A DNA stretch of 39,847 nt, from positions 1 through 39,847 of the forward strand of contig DATEZA010000022.1 of assembly GCA_035255945.1 (NCBI GenBank). Reading direction: 5' to 3'. The notes under the pieces are model-generated. The model ran no database searches and was not told the DNA's origin. It saw only the letters and a program-made list of their open reading frames with translations. A program made the position numbers and the translations under genes. Below, one piece after another: positions 22,502 through 31,324 of the stretch (position 1 is the first letter of the stretch; each line of letters starts with the position of its first letter). The stretch is from JAJPHC01 sp035255945 (lineage in GTDB: Bacteria > Acidobacteriota > Thermoanaerobaculia > Gp7-AA8).

Positions 22502-23814
22502 CCGGTTCGACCGACTGGCTCAGCGCCACGGCGATGCTCCTCTCGGGACTCATCGTCGGATTCATGTTCATCTACGCCTCGATGCGGAAGAAGCAGCAGG
22601 CCGCCGCGCCGGGCGAAGACCTTGAGATCCGCGATCTGAAAGCACGCCGCGACACGCTCATCCAGCAGCTGCGCGAGCTCGAAGACGTACCGGCGAACGC
22701 CGCCGAGCGCACGCGCCTCGAGCGCGAAGCGGCGCAGGTGCTTCGCGCACTCGACGGCCGGGTCTCCGCTGCTCCCGCTGCTCCTCGCACTGCCACTCCG
22801 CCTGCTGCGCCCTCGCCCGGCATGAATCCCACGGTCAAAGGCTTCCTCTGGGGCGTCGGCTCGATCGGCATCCTCGGCTTCCTCGGCTGGTTCGTCTACT
22901 CGTCGTCGACCGACAAGAACGCGCGGCAACCGAACGCGATGCAGCCCGCATCGACGCAGACGATCGCTCCCGCGCAACAGACCGATCCGGCCGTCGCGCA
23001 GCTCGAAGCGCAGGTCGCGAATGCGCCCGACGACGTCAACGCGCGCATCGATCTGGCCAAGGCCTACCTCGAAAAAGAAAACATGATGGGCGTCTTCGAA
23101 CAGACGCAGGCGGTGCTGGCGAAATCACCCGCCGAGCCGCGCGCACTGACCTACCAGGCGCTCGTCCGCATGTCGATGGGACAGAGCGACGTCGCCGGCG
23201 AGATGCTGGAGAAGGCGACGAAGACCGATCCGAAGCTCACCGACGCGTGGGTCGGCCTCGCCTGGCTCGACTTCCAGACCGGCAAACGCGACGCCGGCGA
23301 GAAGGCGATCCGCGAGGCGATGAAGCAGCATCCCGAGCAGCAGGCGCGCCTCGAACAGGTCCTCACCGAGATGAAGAATCAGCGGCCGGCCGCGCAGGCG
23401 CAGATGCCGTCGAATCATCCGGCGCTGCCGTCACCGGGCGACGCGAACGCCGTAGCCGCGCCGCAGCAGCAGGCCTCGAACGGCGATCCGGGCAACATCC
23501 ACATCACGATCAACATCGACAACGCGGCGGCCGCGCGCGCGCCGCAGCACGCGATCCTCTACATCATCGCGCGAGCGGCAGGCGTGACCTCCGGCCCTCC
23601 GGTCGCGGTGAAACGTCTGTTGTCGAACGGCTTCCCCATCGACGTCGACTTCGGCTCCGCCGATTCGATGATGGGACAGCCGATGCCGCCGAAGATCCAC
23701 CTCGAGGTTCGCCTCGACACCGACGGCGATGCTGCGACGAAGAGTCCGCAGGATCCGGTTGCCGTGCAGGACGGAGTGAGCGTGGGATCGAAGGTTTCGC
23801 TGGTACTGAAATAG
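22498..23814 (+). CDS. ccmI: Cytochrome c biogenesis protein CcmI (TPR apocytochrome chaperone)
   Basis: A 438-residue membrane protein that holds apocytochrome c for the CcmFH lyase. It has an N-terminal helix (about 10-27), the CcmI motif DLEIRDLKARRDTLIQQLREL (about 41-61, coiled coil), a second helix (GFLWGVGSIGILGFLGWFVY), then TPR-like helices (DVNARIDLAKAYLEKENM, AWVGLAWLDFQTGKRDAGE). The C-terminal domain (HAILYIIARAAG, PPVAVKRLL) matches the family's apocytochrome-binding part. Ala/Pro/Gln-rich linkers join the domains. It overlaps ccmH by ATGA and ends the ccm set. Confidence 0.92.
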   Translation: MTGSTDWLSATAMLLSGLIVGFMFIYASMRKKQQAAAPGEDLEIRDLKARRDTLIQQLRELEDVPANAAERTRLEREAAQVLRALDGRVSAAPAAPRTATPPAAPSPGMNPTVKGFLWGVGSIGILGFLGWFVYSSSTDKNARQPNAMQPASTQTIAPAQQTDPAVAQLEAQVANAPDDVNARIDLAKAYLEKENMMGVFEQTQAVLAKSPAEPRALTYQALVRMSMGQSDVAGEMLEKATKTDPKLTDAWVGLAWLDFQTGKRDAGEKAIREAMKQHPEQQARLEQVLTEMKNQRPAAQAQMPSNHPALPSPGDANAVAAPQQQASNGDPGNIHITINIDNAAAARAPQHAILYIIARAAGVTSGPPVAVKRLLSNGFPIDVDFGSADSMMGQPMPPKIHLEVRLDTDGDAATKSPQDPVAVQDGVSVGSKVSLVLK

Positions 23815-23833
23815 TTCCCGATAGAATCGCGGC

Positions 23834-26035
23834 ATGAAGCGTGTGCTGTTGCCGTGGCTCGGGCCGCTCCTCGTTCTCGTCGTCCTCCTGATCCGCTGGC
23901 AGGGACCGGCACCGAAAGCAGCGAACGCGCCGCCGCACGAGTTCTCCGCAGCGCGCGCCTTCGGCATCGAGCAGCAGCTCTTCGCCGGCCTCGGCCCGCA
24001 TCCGATCGGATCCCCCGCCGCCGCAATCGTCCGCACGCGCATCCTCGGCGTGCTGCAGTCGCTCGGCTACGAGACGCACGTCGAGGAGTCGTTCGCGTGC
24101 GATGCACACGCGGAATGCGGGACGGTGCGCAACGTAATCGCGCACGAGCCGGGGATGCCGTCGCGTCCCGCGATTCTGCTGCTCGCGCACTACGACTCCG
24201 TCCCCGCCGGCCCCGGCGCATCGGATGACGGGACCGGCGTCGCGACGTTGCTCGAGATCGCGCGCGCCGTGCGCGGCGAGTCGTTCCGCAATCCGCTGCT
24301 GATCGTCTTCACGGAAGGCGAAGAAGGCGGCCTCCTCGGCGCCGAAGCGTTTGCCGCCGATCCCCATTCGCCCGACGTGGCGACCGTCGTCAACATCGAC
24401 AACCGCGGCACCTCGCGCGCGAGCCTGCTGTATGAAACGAGCAGCAACGACCGCCTGATCATCGATCGCGTCGTGCACGCGCTGCCGCAGCCGGTCACGT
24501 CGTCGCTCTTCTCCACGATCTACGACCTCATGCCGCACGACACCGACTTCACCGTCTTCAAACGGAGCGGCAAGTCGGGCGTGAACTTCGCCGCGATCGG
24601 CGACCAGTGGGCCTACCACACGCCGAACGACAACCTCGGGCGTGTCAGCATGCGCACGCTGCAGCATCACGGCGACAACGCGCTCGCCGCGATCCGCGCG
24701 CTGAGCACCGGCGATCTCCGTCACGGCACCGACCAGAACGTCGTCTGGTTCGACGTGCTCGCGTTCTTCGTCATCTCCTGGCGCGTGCATTTCACCGTCT
24801 GGATCGCATTCCTCGCGCTGCTCGCATCGATCACCGCGGCCGCGCTGCTGATCCGCGAAGAAGAAGCGACGCTGCGCGGCGTGCTGCACGGCGTGCTCGC
24901 GCTCATCGGCGCGGTGATCATCGCCGCGCTGCTCGGCTTCGCGCTGGCGTGGCTCGGCAACATCCGCGCGAGCGAGATGTGGATCGCGCATCCGATTCCG
25001 ATCCAGATCGCGATGTGGCTGGCCGGCATCGCGGCGGCGATCGGCATCCCGTCGACGCTGCGCCACTACACGACCGACAGCGGCATGCTCGCCGGCGAAG
25101 CGCTGATCTGGTCGATCGCGGCGATGGCGCTGGCGCTCCTGCTTCCTGGCGCGAGCTATCTCGCGATCGTGCCGGCCGTCGTGCTCGTCGCGCGAGCATT
25201 CATCCACGCGTTCACCGGCTTCTCGCACGGGGCCGGAGCGTTCATCGCATCGGCGCTGATGTCGGTCGTGCTGCTTCCCGCCGCGATCGCGCTCTATGAC
25301 GGGCTAGGAAATCCGGCGCTGCCGGTGATCGCCGCGGTGGTCGCGATGGCCTTCTCGCCCGTTGCCTTCGCGATCGATGAGCGAAGCATCGCGGGGGCCG
25401 CGTTCGCGGGGGCGATCGTGTTTACGCTGATCGCGATCGCGCTGCCCGACGCCACGCACGATCGTCCGCACCGCGTGCGCATCGTGCACATGACCGAGGG
25501 CACGCTGTCGCGGTGGGTGGTCGGCGCGCCGACGAGCCAGATGCGAAACGTCGCGCACTTCTCGCACTTCATGTGGCCGTGGGCATTCGGGTATGCATGG
25601 GAAACGGAGGCACCGGCCATCGCGAACCTGCCGCAGGTCGAGCTCAACGTGCTGAGCGACAGCACGCAACGCGGCAGGCGCATTCGCGTGCTGCAGTTGC
25701 ACTCGCCGCGCAATGCGGCGCGCGTCACGCTCTTCTTCCACACCAACGCGACGATCGAGTCGATGAAGATCAACGGCATCGCGCCGCCGCCGCGTCCCGC
25801 GCACTACTACGAGCTGGTGAGCAACGGCTGGCATCGCGTCGCGCTGTACGGCGGCAGCGATGCGACGATCGAGCTCGTCACGCGCGGCGCGGCGCCTATC
25901 AATGCCGTCGCCAGCGATATGACGTACGGCATTCCGGAGACCGGCCGCGCGCTCGCGCAGGCGCGCGATGCGTCGAACGCGATCACCACCGACGACGGCG
26001 ACACGACGCAGACGCTGGTCCGAAAACGTCTTTGA
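23834..26035 (+). CDS. Membrane-anchored M28-family peptidase (ERMP1-like)
   Basis: A 733-residue protein: a signal/anchor helix (about 5-21), an M28 zinc peptidase domain, about eight to nine membrane helices (about 310-550) and a C-terminal beta-rich domain of about 180 residues. Zinc and catalytic residues are intact: His119 and Asp121 in LLLAHYDSVP, ASDDGTG (130-135), FTEGEEGGLLGAE (Glu163/164), Asp189 in VVNIDNRG, and the last His in AYHTPNDN. The layout matches bacterial relatives of endoplasmic reticulum metallopeptidase 1. Substrate is unknown. It lies 19 bases after ccmI, probably read through from the operon, though no link to cytochrome maturation is known. Confidence 0.9.
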   Translation: MKRVLLPWLGPLLVLVVLLIRWQGPAPKAANAPPHEFSAARAFGIEQQLFAGLGPHPIGSPAAAIVRTRILGVLQSLGYETHVEESFACDAHAECGTVRNVIAHEPGMPSRPAILLLAHYDSVPAGPGASDDGTGVATLLEIARAVRGESFRNPLLIVFTEGEEGGLLGAEAFAADPHSPDVATVVNIDNRGTSRASLLYETSSNDRLIIDRVVHALPQPVTSSLFSTIYDLMPHDTDFTVFKRSGKSGVNFAAIGDQWAYHTPNDNLGRVSMRTLQHHGDNALAAIRALSTGDLRHGTDQNVVWFDVLAFFVISWRVHFTVWIAFLALLASITAAALLIREEEATLRGVLHGVLALIGAVIIAALLGFALAWLGNIRASEMWIAHPIPIQIAMWLAGIAAAIGIPSTLRHYTTDSGMLAGEALIWSIAAMALALLLPGASYLAIVPAVVLVARAFIHAFTGFSHGAGAFIASALMSVVLLPAAIALYDGLGNPALPVIAAVVAMAFSPVAFAIDERSIAGAAFAGAIVFTLIAIALPDATHDRPHRVRIVHMTEGTLSRWVVGAPTSQMRNVAHFSHFMWPWAFGYAWETEAPAIANLPQVELNVLSDSTQRGRRIRVLQLHSPRNAARVTLFFHTNATIESMKINGIAPPPRPAHYYELVSNGWHRVALYGGSDATIELVTRGAAPINAVASDMTYGIPETGRALAQARDASNAITTDDGDTTQTLVRKRL

Positions 26036-26731
26036 TCACGGCCACTGCGAATTCGAGCAGCCGATGCTGACGCTTCCCGGCGGCCGGTTCATCGTGTGCT
26101 TCGCCTCGTGCGGAACGAACGCTTTCGGATGCACCTCGACGAAGACGCGGTAGTGCATCAGGAAATCCATGTCCGTATCGGTTTCGACGATCCCGGTGTG
26201 CTCGATGTCGATCCTCGCGTTGTCTTTCAGATGAATCCGCGATTGCTTCTTGTCCCAGATGCGCGTCACGACCAGCGCGGGGTTCGCGACATCGTCGACG
26301 GTGAGAATCGTTTTGAGCGCCTTGTGCTCCGTTTCGGCTGAACGGAGCCTGCCTCGTTCGACATCGAAATAGCATGCTACGTCGCCGTTGGTGCGCACTT
26401 CGCCGGAGACGGCCGGCATGTCGCTATCGTCGGTCAGTCCGAGGTGCGGGATGTCGTCGATGAACGCAACAAAGTCATCGTTCGCCCCTTCGAGCGTCAG
26501 CCTCACTCCGCACAAACGCCACGCACCATCCGCGGTCTTGACCAGGCCATCGATGGTTTCGGGCATGCCGGCGATCATCAGCGGATTGATCCGCAGCATC
26601 GGCACATGCGGCGGAATCGGATTTCCGTTGAGATTCGCGCCGAAATCGGCTCGCACCAGGACGACGCGATGGGTTCCTCCGCTCGTGGGCATGTGTGTGC
26701 AGATCCCTGTGAAATGGATTTCGAGGCTCAT
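26036..26731 (-). CDS. Protein of unknown function, third gene of the sigma/CHAT unit
   Basis: A 231-residue soluble protein beginning SLEIHFTGICTHM and THRVVLVRAD, followed by a proline-rich PPHVPMLRINP segment and several beta strands. The C-terminal part (TDMDFLMHYRVFVEV, then SVSIGCSNSQWP) is also strand-rich. It carries three His and three Cys but no motif I can assign. It has no signal peptide or membrane helix. It begins four bases after the CHAT gene stop, so it is almost certainly co-transcribed with it. It may be a substrate, partner or target of the CHAT protein, which is inference. Its stop abuts that of the M28 gene as TGATCA. Confidence 0.75.
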   Translation of the reverse strand: MSLEIHFTGICTHMPTSGGTHRVVLVRADFGANLNGNPIPPHVPMLRINPLMIAGMPETIDGLVKTADGAWRLCGVRLTLEGANDDFVAFIDDIPHLGLTDDSDMPAVSGEVRTNGDVACYFDVERGRLRSAETEHKALKTILTVDDVANPALVVTRIWDKKQSRIHLKDNARIDIEHTGIVETDTDMDFLMHYRVFVEVHPKAFVPHEAKHTMNRPPGSVSIGCSNSQWP

Positions 26732-26735
26732 GCGA

Positions 26736-29700
26736 TCAGCTCCTTTTCACGTTCGTGTTGATGCAGCGGGTGAGCGAGGCGATGGAGCGCCAGGCTTCGG
26801 AATGGCGGGAAAGCGCCTCCAGCTGCGCGGCGCGCACCGCTTGCGCAGGTGCGTCGCCGGCCGCGAGATGGCGATGGATCGACTGAAAGAGGTCGTGCGC
26901 ATCGGCGTCTGCGATCGGGGTGAGCGTGCCGATGACGTCGGTCGCACCCGCGGCGAGAAAACCATCGCCCAGCGTCATGGAACGGACGTTCGGCGCGGCA
27001 TGCACGCGCAGCGTTTCGCACGCGGCGAGCACGACGACCGGCGCGCGCGGGAGATGACGTAACGCGATCGAAGTCCAGGTGACGCGATCGTCTGCGAAGA
27101 GAAGTGCGGTGCCGGCGTCGTCGGATTGCTGCCGCGTGTGACCGGCGATGTGGATGACGTTCGCGGCCGGCGCTGCGTCTGTGAATGCGGCGAATGTCGC
27201 ATGCTCCGGCGCGATCGTCACCGCGCTCGGATACAAGCCGCTCACGTCCGCGATCTCGCGTGCCGACTCCGGCAGTCCCGCGTTCGACGTGCCGGACGGC
27301 AGCGCAACCGCGAGGAGCGAGCCGCTCGCGCTGCGCTGTATCGGCTGCAGCGCACTCGCGCTCATTGCCGTCGACACAGCGAGCCGTTCGACGAGATAAC
27401 GCTTCGTCGCCGTGTCGTACAACGCGGCGAACGGCACCTGCTGCAGCGATGAGTCGGCAACGACGATCAGCTGACGCGAGCTCGCGAGCATCGTGTCGAA
27501 CGGACGAATCATCGCGTCGTAGAGCGCGGTTTCATCCTCACGCCGGAGCGGACGCATTTCCATCGCCGCATCGCGTCCCGTGACGCAGATCGCGACAATC
27601 TTCTCGGGCAGCGCGACGACTTCGAGCACGGCGCTGTCGCTGTTGGCGAGCGATTGCTGCAGCTCGCGCAGACCGATGCGCGGCGCGTTCAGCTGCACGC
27701 GCGAGCGTTCCGCATACGCGAACGTGCGCTCGACATCGCCGCGCTCGGCGCTGAGACGGATCGCGTCCTGGAACAGCGCGACGCCTGCGTTCAGCACGCC
27801 GGTGCCGACGACCGCGCCGGTGCGGATTCGCGAACGTTCGAGCAATTCGATGCCGCGATCGAGATCGTCGGCTGCCGCGTTCCTGTCGCCGGATCGCAGC
27901 TCGGCACGGGCACGCAGGAGGTAACACTCCGGCATGAAGAGCGTGCGATCGGTCGCGCGATAGCCGTCGATCGCGTTTGCGAGCAGCTCCTTCGCGCGCG
28001 CCGGATCGGACTTCATCACCACCGCGGCGCCGGCGAGCGCGAGGTGCGTTCGGGCGATCTCGCGTGTTGCGGGATCGGCGATGCGCTCGATCATCGCCGT
28101 TGCCTCGCGCAGGGTCCGCGTTGCCTCGGCGCTATCGTCGAGTGCAACATTCACCAGCGCCGAGTGCACGAAAACGTCGAACGCGACGCCGGGATCGTGT
28201 GCACTCGTGCCGGTCGCCACGTCGAGCAATGCGCGTGCGACCGCGAGCCGGCCTGCACGAATCTCGAACAGCGCCGCGGCGGTCATGCTCACCGCCATGC
28301 GATCGCCTTCGCCGTCATTGCTCAGCAGCGTGAACGCGCGGCTCCGCGCGGCCGATGCTTCGTCGAGGCGGCCGAGGGAGAGCAGCGTGTCGGCAAGCAG
28401 CGACTCGATGAAGCCGAGGTGATTGCGCTCGTCGAGCTTGGCGAATGCGGAGCGCGATCGTTCGAGCAGCGGCAGCGCGCCGCTCCAGTCGGCGTCGACC
28501 ATCATCGGCAGCGCGAGCTCCCAGCGCACCTGCGCGCCGAGGGCGATGTACTGCGGATGCGCATCGGCATCGTGGAGAAGCTGCTGCAGCTCGCTGCGCG
28601 CGGCGTCGATGTCATTGCGATCGAAGCGAACACTCGCCGCGTAGTAGCGCGCGACGAGCGACATCGGGCTGTTGCCGAACAACGTCGCGGCACGCGTGAG
28701 ATCGGCGAGCGCCGGATCGAGCTGCCGCTTGCTGTATGCGATGCGTCCGCGCCGGTAGATCAGATGCGCCTCAGCGAATGTGTCGGCCGACTTGCTCTCG
28801 TCGATCGCGCGCACCGCATCGCGCAGGAGTGACTCGCCGCTCGTGCGTGCGAGTGATTCGCCGGCCTCGCGCGCGGTGTCGAGCTCCTGCTTCGCCGCGG
28901 CGCTGTCGCCGCGCTTGAATGCCTCCGCCCATTGCGCGAGCGTCATCCCTTCGGTGAAGGTTCGCAATCGCTGCGCGCTTGATGCGGCAGGCGGCGACTC
29001 GAGTTTTTTCAATCGCTCGCGCGCTTCGACTGCCCAGGCCGAGGTCGAATCGACTTCGAGATATCGCTGCCACTGCGCGCGCGCTTCCTGCAGCAGTCCG
29101 AGGTGCTCGAGGATCAGCGCGCGGTTGAATCGTGCCTGCGCGTTGCGTGCGTCGATGCGCAATACACGATCGGCCGACACGAGCGCCTCGGGCAGCAACG
29201 ACGGACGCGATGTGCGCAGCGCCGTCGAGTACTGCGCCGCCGCGAGATCGCTCCACGCGGACGCATCGTTCGGCGAGACCTGCACGGCGGCGCGCAAACG
29301 TTCGATCGCCGGCAGCGGCTCGTCGATCACCAGCAGCGCGATGCCTGCGGCTTTCTGCGCCTCGGCTGATTTGTCGCGATCCGCGGCGGTGACGATGTCG
29401 CCCGCCGCGCCGATCAATTTCATGCGACGCGGATCGGTGCCTCTCTCGTCGGCGCGCATCGGTCCGCGATACGACGCCCACGGAAAATCGACCGACAGGC
29501 GCGCCTCGACCGGACGTGCAATCGTCGGAGCGAGCGCGATGAGCTGCGACATCGGCGAACGCTGCTGACGCACGACGAACAGCGCGACGACTGCGATCGC
29601 GACGCCCGCCGCAGCGGCGAGCCACCACATGCGGCGTGATCGCATCGGCACGACGTTGCGCGTCGCAATCGTCTCGTTCAGCGCTTCCACAGTCGCCATG

Positions 29701-29807
29701 CAGTCATCGCATTGATCGAGGTGCGCGATCACTTTCGCGGCCTCCGCTCGCGGCAGACGTCCCTCTGCGAATGCGGCGAGCGTTTCGGCATCGGGACAGT
29801 TCGTCAC
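26736..29807 (-). CDS. Zinc-finger anchored TPR-CHAT protein
   Basis: A 1023-residue protein in four parts. Residues 1-40 are an anti-sigma-type zinc finger (zf-HC2 like) with Cys4, His29, Cys33 and Cys36. A basic stop segment and one membrane helix follow (about 61-79). Residues about 110-680 are TPR-like helical repeats (for example NDASAWSDLAAAQYSTAL, AQARFNRALILEHLGLLQEA). The C-terminal 300 residues are a CHAT (caspase HetF-associated) domain with the His-Cys dyad, His890 in VIHIAGHTRQ and Cys930 in VVVLAACETL, then SMTLGDGFLAAGATDVIGTL. Both dyad residues are present, so it should be an active cysteine protease. The start overlaps the sigma gene stop by ATGA, so the two are translated together. 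Confidence 0.88.
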   Translation of the reverse strand: MTNCPDAETLAAFAEGRLPRAEAAKVIAHLDQCDDCMATVEALNETIATRNVVPMRSRRMWWLAAAAGVAIAVVALFVVRQQRSPMSQLIALAPTIARPVEARLSVDFPWASYRGPMRADERGTDPRRMKLIGAAGDIVTAADRDKSAEAQKAAGIALLVIDEPLPAIERLRAAVQVSPNDASAWSDLAAAQYSTALRTSRPSLLPEALVSADRVLRIDARNAQARFNRALILEHLGLLQEARAQWQRYLEVDSTSAWAVEARERLKKLESPPAASSAQRLRTFTEGMTLAQWAEAFKRGDSAAAKQELDTAREAGESLARTSGESLLRDAVRAIDESKSADTFAEAHLIYRRGRIAYSKRQLDPALADLTRAATLFGNSPMSLVARYYAASVRFDRNDIDAARSELQQLLHDADAHPQYIALGAQVRWELALPMMVDADWSGALPLLERSRSAFAKLDERNHLGFIESLLADTLLSLGRLDEASAARSRAFTLLSNDGEGDRMAVSMTAAALFEIRAGRLAVARALLDVATGTSAHDPGVAFDVFVHSALVNVALDDSAEATRTLREATAMIERIADPATREIARTHLALAGAAVVMKSDPARAKELLANAIDGYRATDRTLFMPECYLLRARAELRSGDRNAAADDLDRGIELLERSRIRTGAVVGTGVLNAGVALFQDAIRLSAERGDVERTFAYAERSRVQLNAPRIGLRELQQSLANSDSAVLEVVALPEKIVAICVTGRDAAMEMRPLRREDETALYDAMIRPFDTMLASSRQLIVVADSSLQQVPFAALYDTATKRYLVERLAVSTAMSASALQPIQRSASGSLLAVALPSGTSNAGLPESAREIADVSGLYPSAVTIAPEHATFAAFTDAAPAANVIHIAGHTRQQSDDAGTALLFADDRVTWTSIALRHLPRAPVVVLAACETLRVHAAPNVRSMTLGDGFLAAGATDVIGTLTPIADADAHDLFQSIHRHLAAGDAPAQAVRAAQLEALSRHSEAWRSIASLTRCINTNVKRS

Positions 29808-30640
29808 GGGTCCTCCCGATCAATGGACCGCCGAGTGTTTTCGTTTTTCCCGTTCATCAGGCCGAAATCCATTTCTCGTTCATCATCGCGTCCGACCAGC
29901 GCCTCCGCCGTCGCCGCATCGATTCCGGCGGCCGTGAGCGCGTCGCGCAACTGCCGGAGCAGCGCTTCGAGCCGGCGATACAGCGGGCGCTGCGGCAGCT
30001 GCATCATCCGGGAGATGTCGGCGATGCTCATGTCGGACGCAAAGCGGAGGCGAAGAAGCATGCGGTCGTCGACCGCAAGTTTTTCGAGCAGTTCGCGCAC
30101 TGCGTTTCCGGCTGCGTCCGAGATCCGCTTGCGATCGAGCGCGAACGCGCGTGCATCGGACGAGTCTTGCGCGACGACGACATGCGCGACGGCTTCGAGA
30201 TCGACCGCGCGCGGACGTGCATTTCGCTGCGGAAGACGATCGAGAATCGCGATCACCGATTCGCGCGTCAGCTCCGGGTGCGTGGCCTGGATGTGCGGCA
30301 TCGCTTCATCGAGCGAGCGGCCGTCGCGCAGGATCAGTGTCTCGACCAGCACCGCGGCCGGACCGAGTCGCGAGGCTTCGGTCGATGCGTGCCATCGTCC
30401 TTTCGCTTTCGTGCGCGAATCGGCGAGCAGGCGCTGAATCACAACCGTGAGAAACGTGTCGAGCGACGAGCGTCCTTCGTACTTTGCGAGAATCGCATAG
30501 TCGTTCTCGATCAGCGCCAGCTTCGCCTCGGACGCGAAATCCTCGGCATCCGGACCGAAGAGACGAGCGCGCCAGCAAACGATCGAGATCACACGCTCGA
30601 TCGTGCCGAGGTTCGCCTCGAATAGATCCTGAAGCTGCAT
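29804..30640 (-). CDS. RNA polymerase sigma factor, ECF-like
   Basis: A 278-residue sigma-70 family regulator. Region 2 is at about 8-90: AEDFASEAKLALIENDYAIL, then KYEGRSSLDTFLTVVIQRL and a basic GRWHASTEASRLG. The linker (LILRDGRSLDEAMPHIQ, LPQRNARPR) is longer than in small ECF factors and resembles a sigma group I associate with Acidobacteria-like genomes. Region 4 is at about 185-245: LEKLAVDDRMLLRLRF, SIADISRMMQLPQRPLYRRLEAL, a helix-turn-helix. It is the first gene of a unit with the zinc-finger/CHAT protein, which is likely to restrain it at the membrane. Confidence 0.88.
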   Translation of the reverse strand: MQLQDLFEANLGTIERVISIVCWRARLFGPDAEDFASEAKLALIENDYAILAKYEGRSSLDTFLTVVIQRLLADSRTKAKGRWHASTEASRLGPAAVLVETLILRDGRSLDEAMPHIQATHPELTRESVIAILDRLPQRNARPRAVDLEAVAHVVVAQDSSDARAFALDRKRISDAAGNAVRELLEKLAVDDRMLLRLRFASDMSIADISRMMQLPQRPLYRRLEALLRQLRDALTAAGIDAATAEALVGRDDEREMDFGLMNGKNENTRRSIDREDP

Positions 30641-30684
30641 GGGAAGAGGGGATTTCAGAATAGCGCGAGGCGGCGCATCCCCGT

Positions 30685-30716
30685 AAAAACAATTCGGCCC
30701 GCCGGGTGGCGGGCCG
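30685..30716 (-). terminator. Intrinsic terminator after rplQ
   Basis: On the minus strand, the stem cggcccgcc / ggcgggccg (nine pairs, 4-base loop acc c, positions 30695-30716) is followed by aattgttttt. It lies 11 bases past the rplQ stop and closes the ribosomal operon just before the sigma factor gene, which therefore needs its own promoter in 30641-30690. Confidence 0.88.
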
Positions 30717-30727
30717 ATGTCGATCGA

Positions 30728-31306
30728 TTATTTTTCGGACTTCTTTTTCGCCGGAGCTTTTTTCTTCGGCTCGTCCGAAGCTTCGGCTTTCGCCTCTTTC
30801 TTCGGAGCAGCCTTCTTGGCCGCCGGTTTCTTCTTCGGCTTGTCGTCCTCGGCCGGTTCTTCCGTCGCGGGCGCTTCGGCCGCCGGAGCAGCCTTCTTCG
30901 CCTTCGACTTCTTCTCCGGTTCCGGAGCAGCCGACGCCTCGGTCTGCAGCTCGAAGCCGACCAGCTCGAGGATCGCCATCTCGGCAGCGTCACCACGGCG
31001 CGAGCCGAGCTTGATGATGCGGGTGTAGCCGCCCGGACGTTCCGCGAAGCGCGGGCCGAGCGTACCGAACAGCTTCGCCACGAGTGTGTCGTCGGCGATC
31101 ACCCGTCCGGCCTGACGACGTGCATGCACGGTGTCCTGGCGGGCGAGAGTGATCAGCTTCTCGATCTGCGGACGAAGCTCTTTCGCCTTCGGCAGCGTCG
31201 TGATGATGCGCTCTTTGTCGATGAGCGAGGCGAGCTGGTTGCGGAAGAGCGCGTTGCGATGCGCGCTCGTGCGTCCCAGCTTGCGGTTGACCATTCCGTG
31301 TCTCAT
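30728..31306 (-). CDS. rplQ: 50S ribosomal protein L17 with long C-terminal tail
   Basis: The first 120 residues are a normal bacterial L17 (MRHGMVNRKLGRTSAHRNAL, ERIITTLPKAKELRPQIEKL, GGYTRIIKLGSRRGDAAEMA). Residues about 123-192 are an added low-complexity tail made of Ala, Lys, Glu and Pro, with alternating acidic and basic runs and no fold. L17 lies near the exit tunnel on the 50S subunit. The tail is likely disordered and charged; tails like this occur in several high-GC phyla. Last gene of the alpha operon. Confidence 0.97.
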   Translation of the reverse strand: MRHGMVNRKLGRTSAHRNALFRNQLASLIDKERIITTLPKAKELRPQIEKLITLARQDTVHARRQAGRVIADDTLVAKLFGTLGPRFAERPGGYTRIIKLGSRRGDAAEMAILELVGFELQTEASAAPEPEKKSKAKKAAPAAEAPATEEPAEDDKPKKKPAAKKAAPKKEAKAEASDEPKKKAPAKKKSEK

Positions 31307-31324
31307 TTCGAGTGACCTCTCTTA

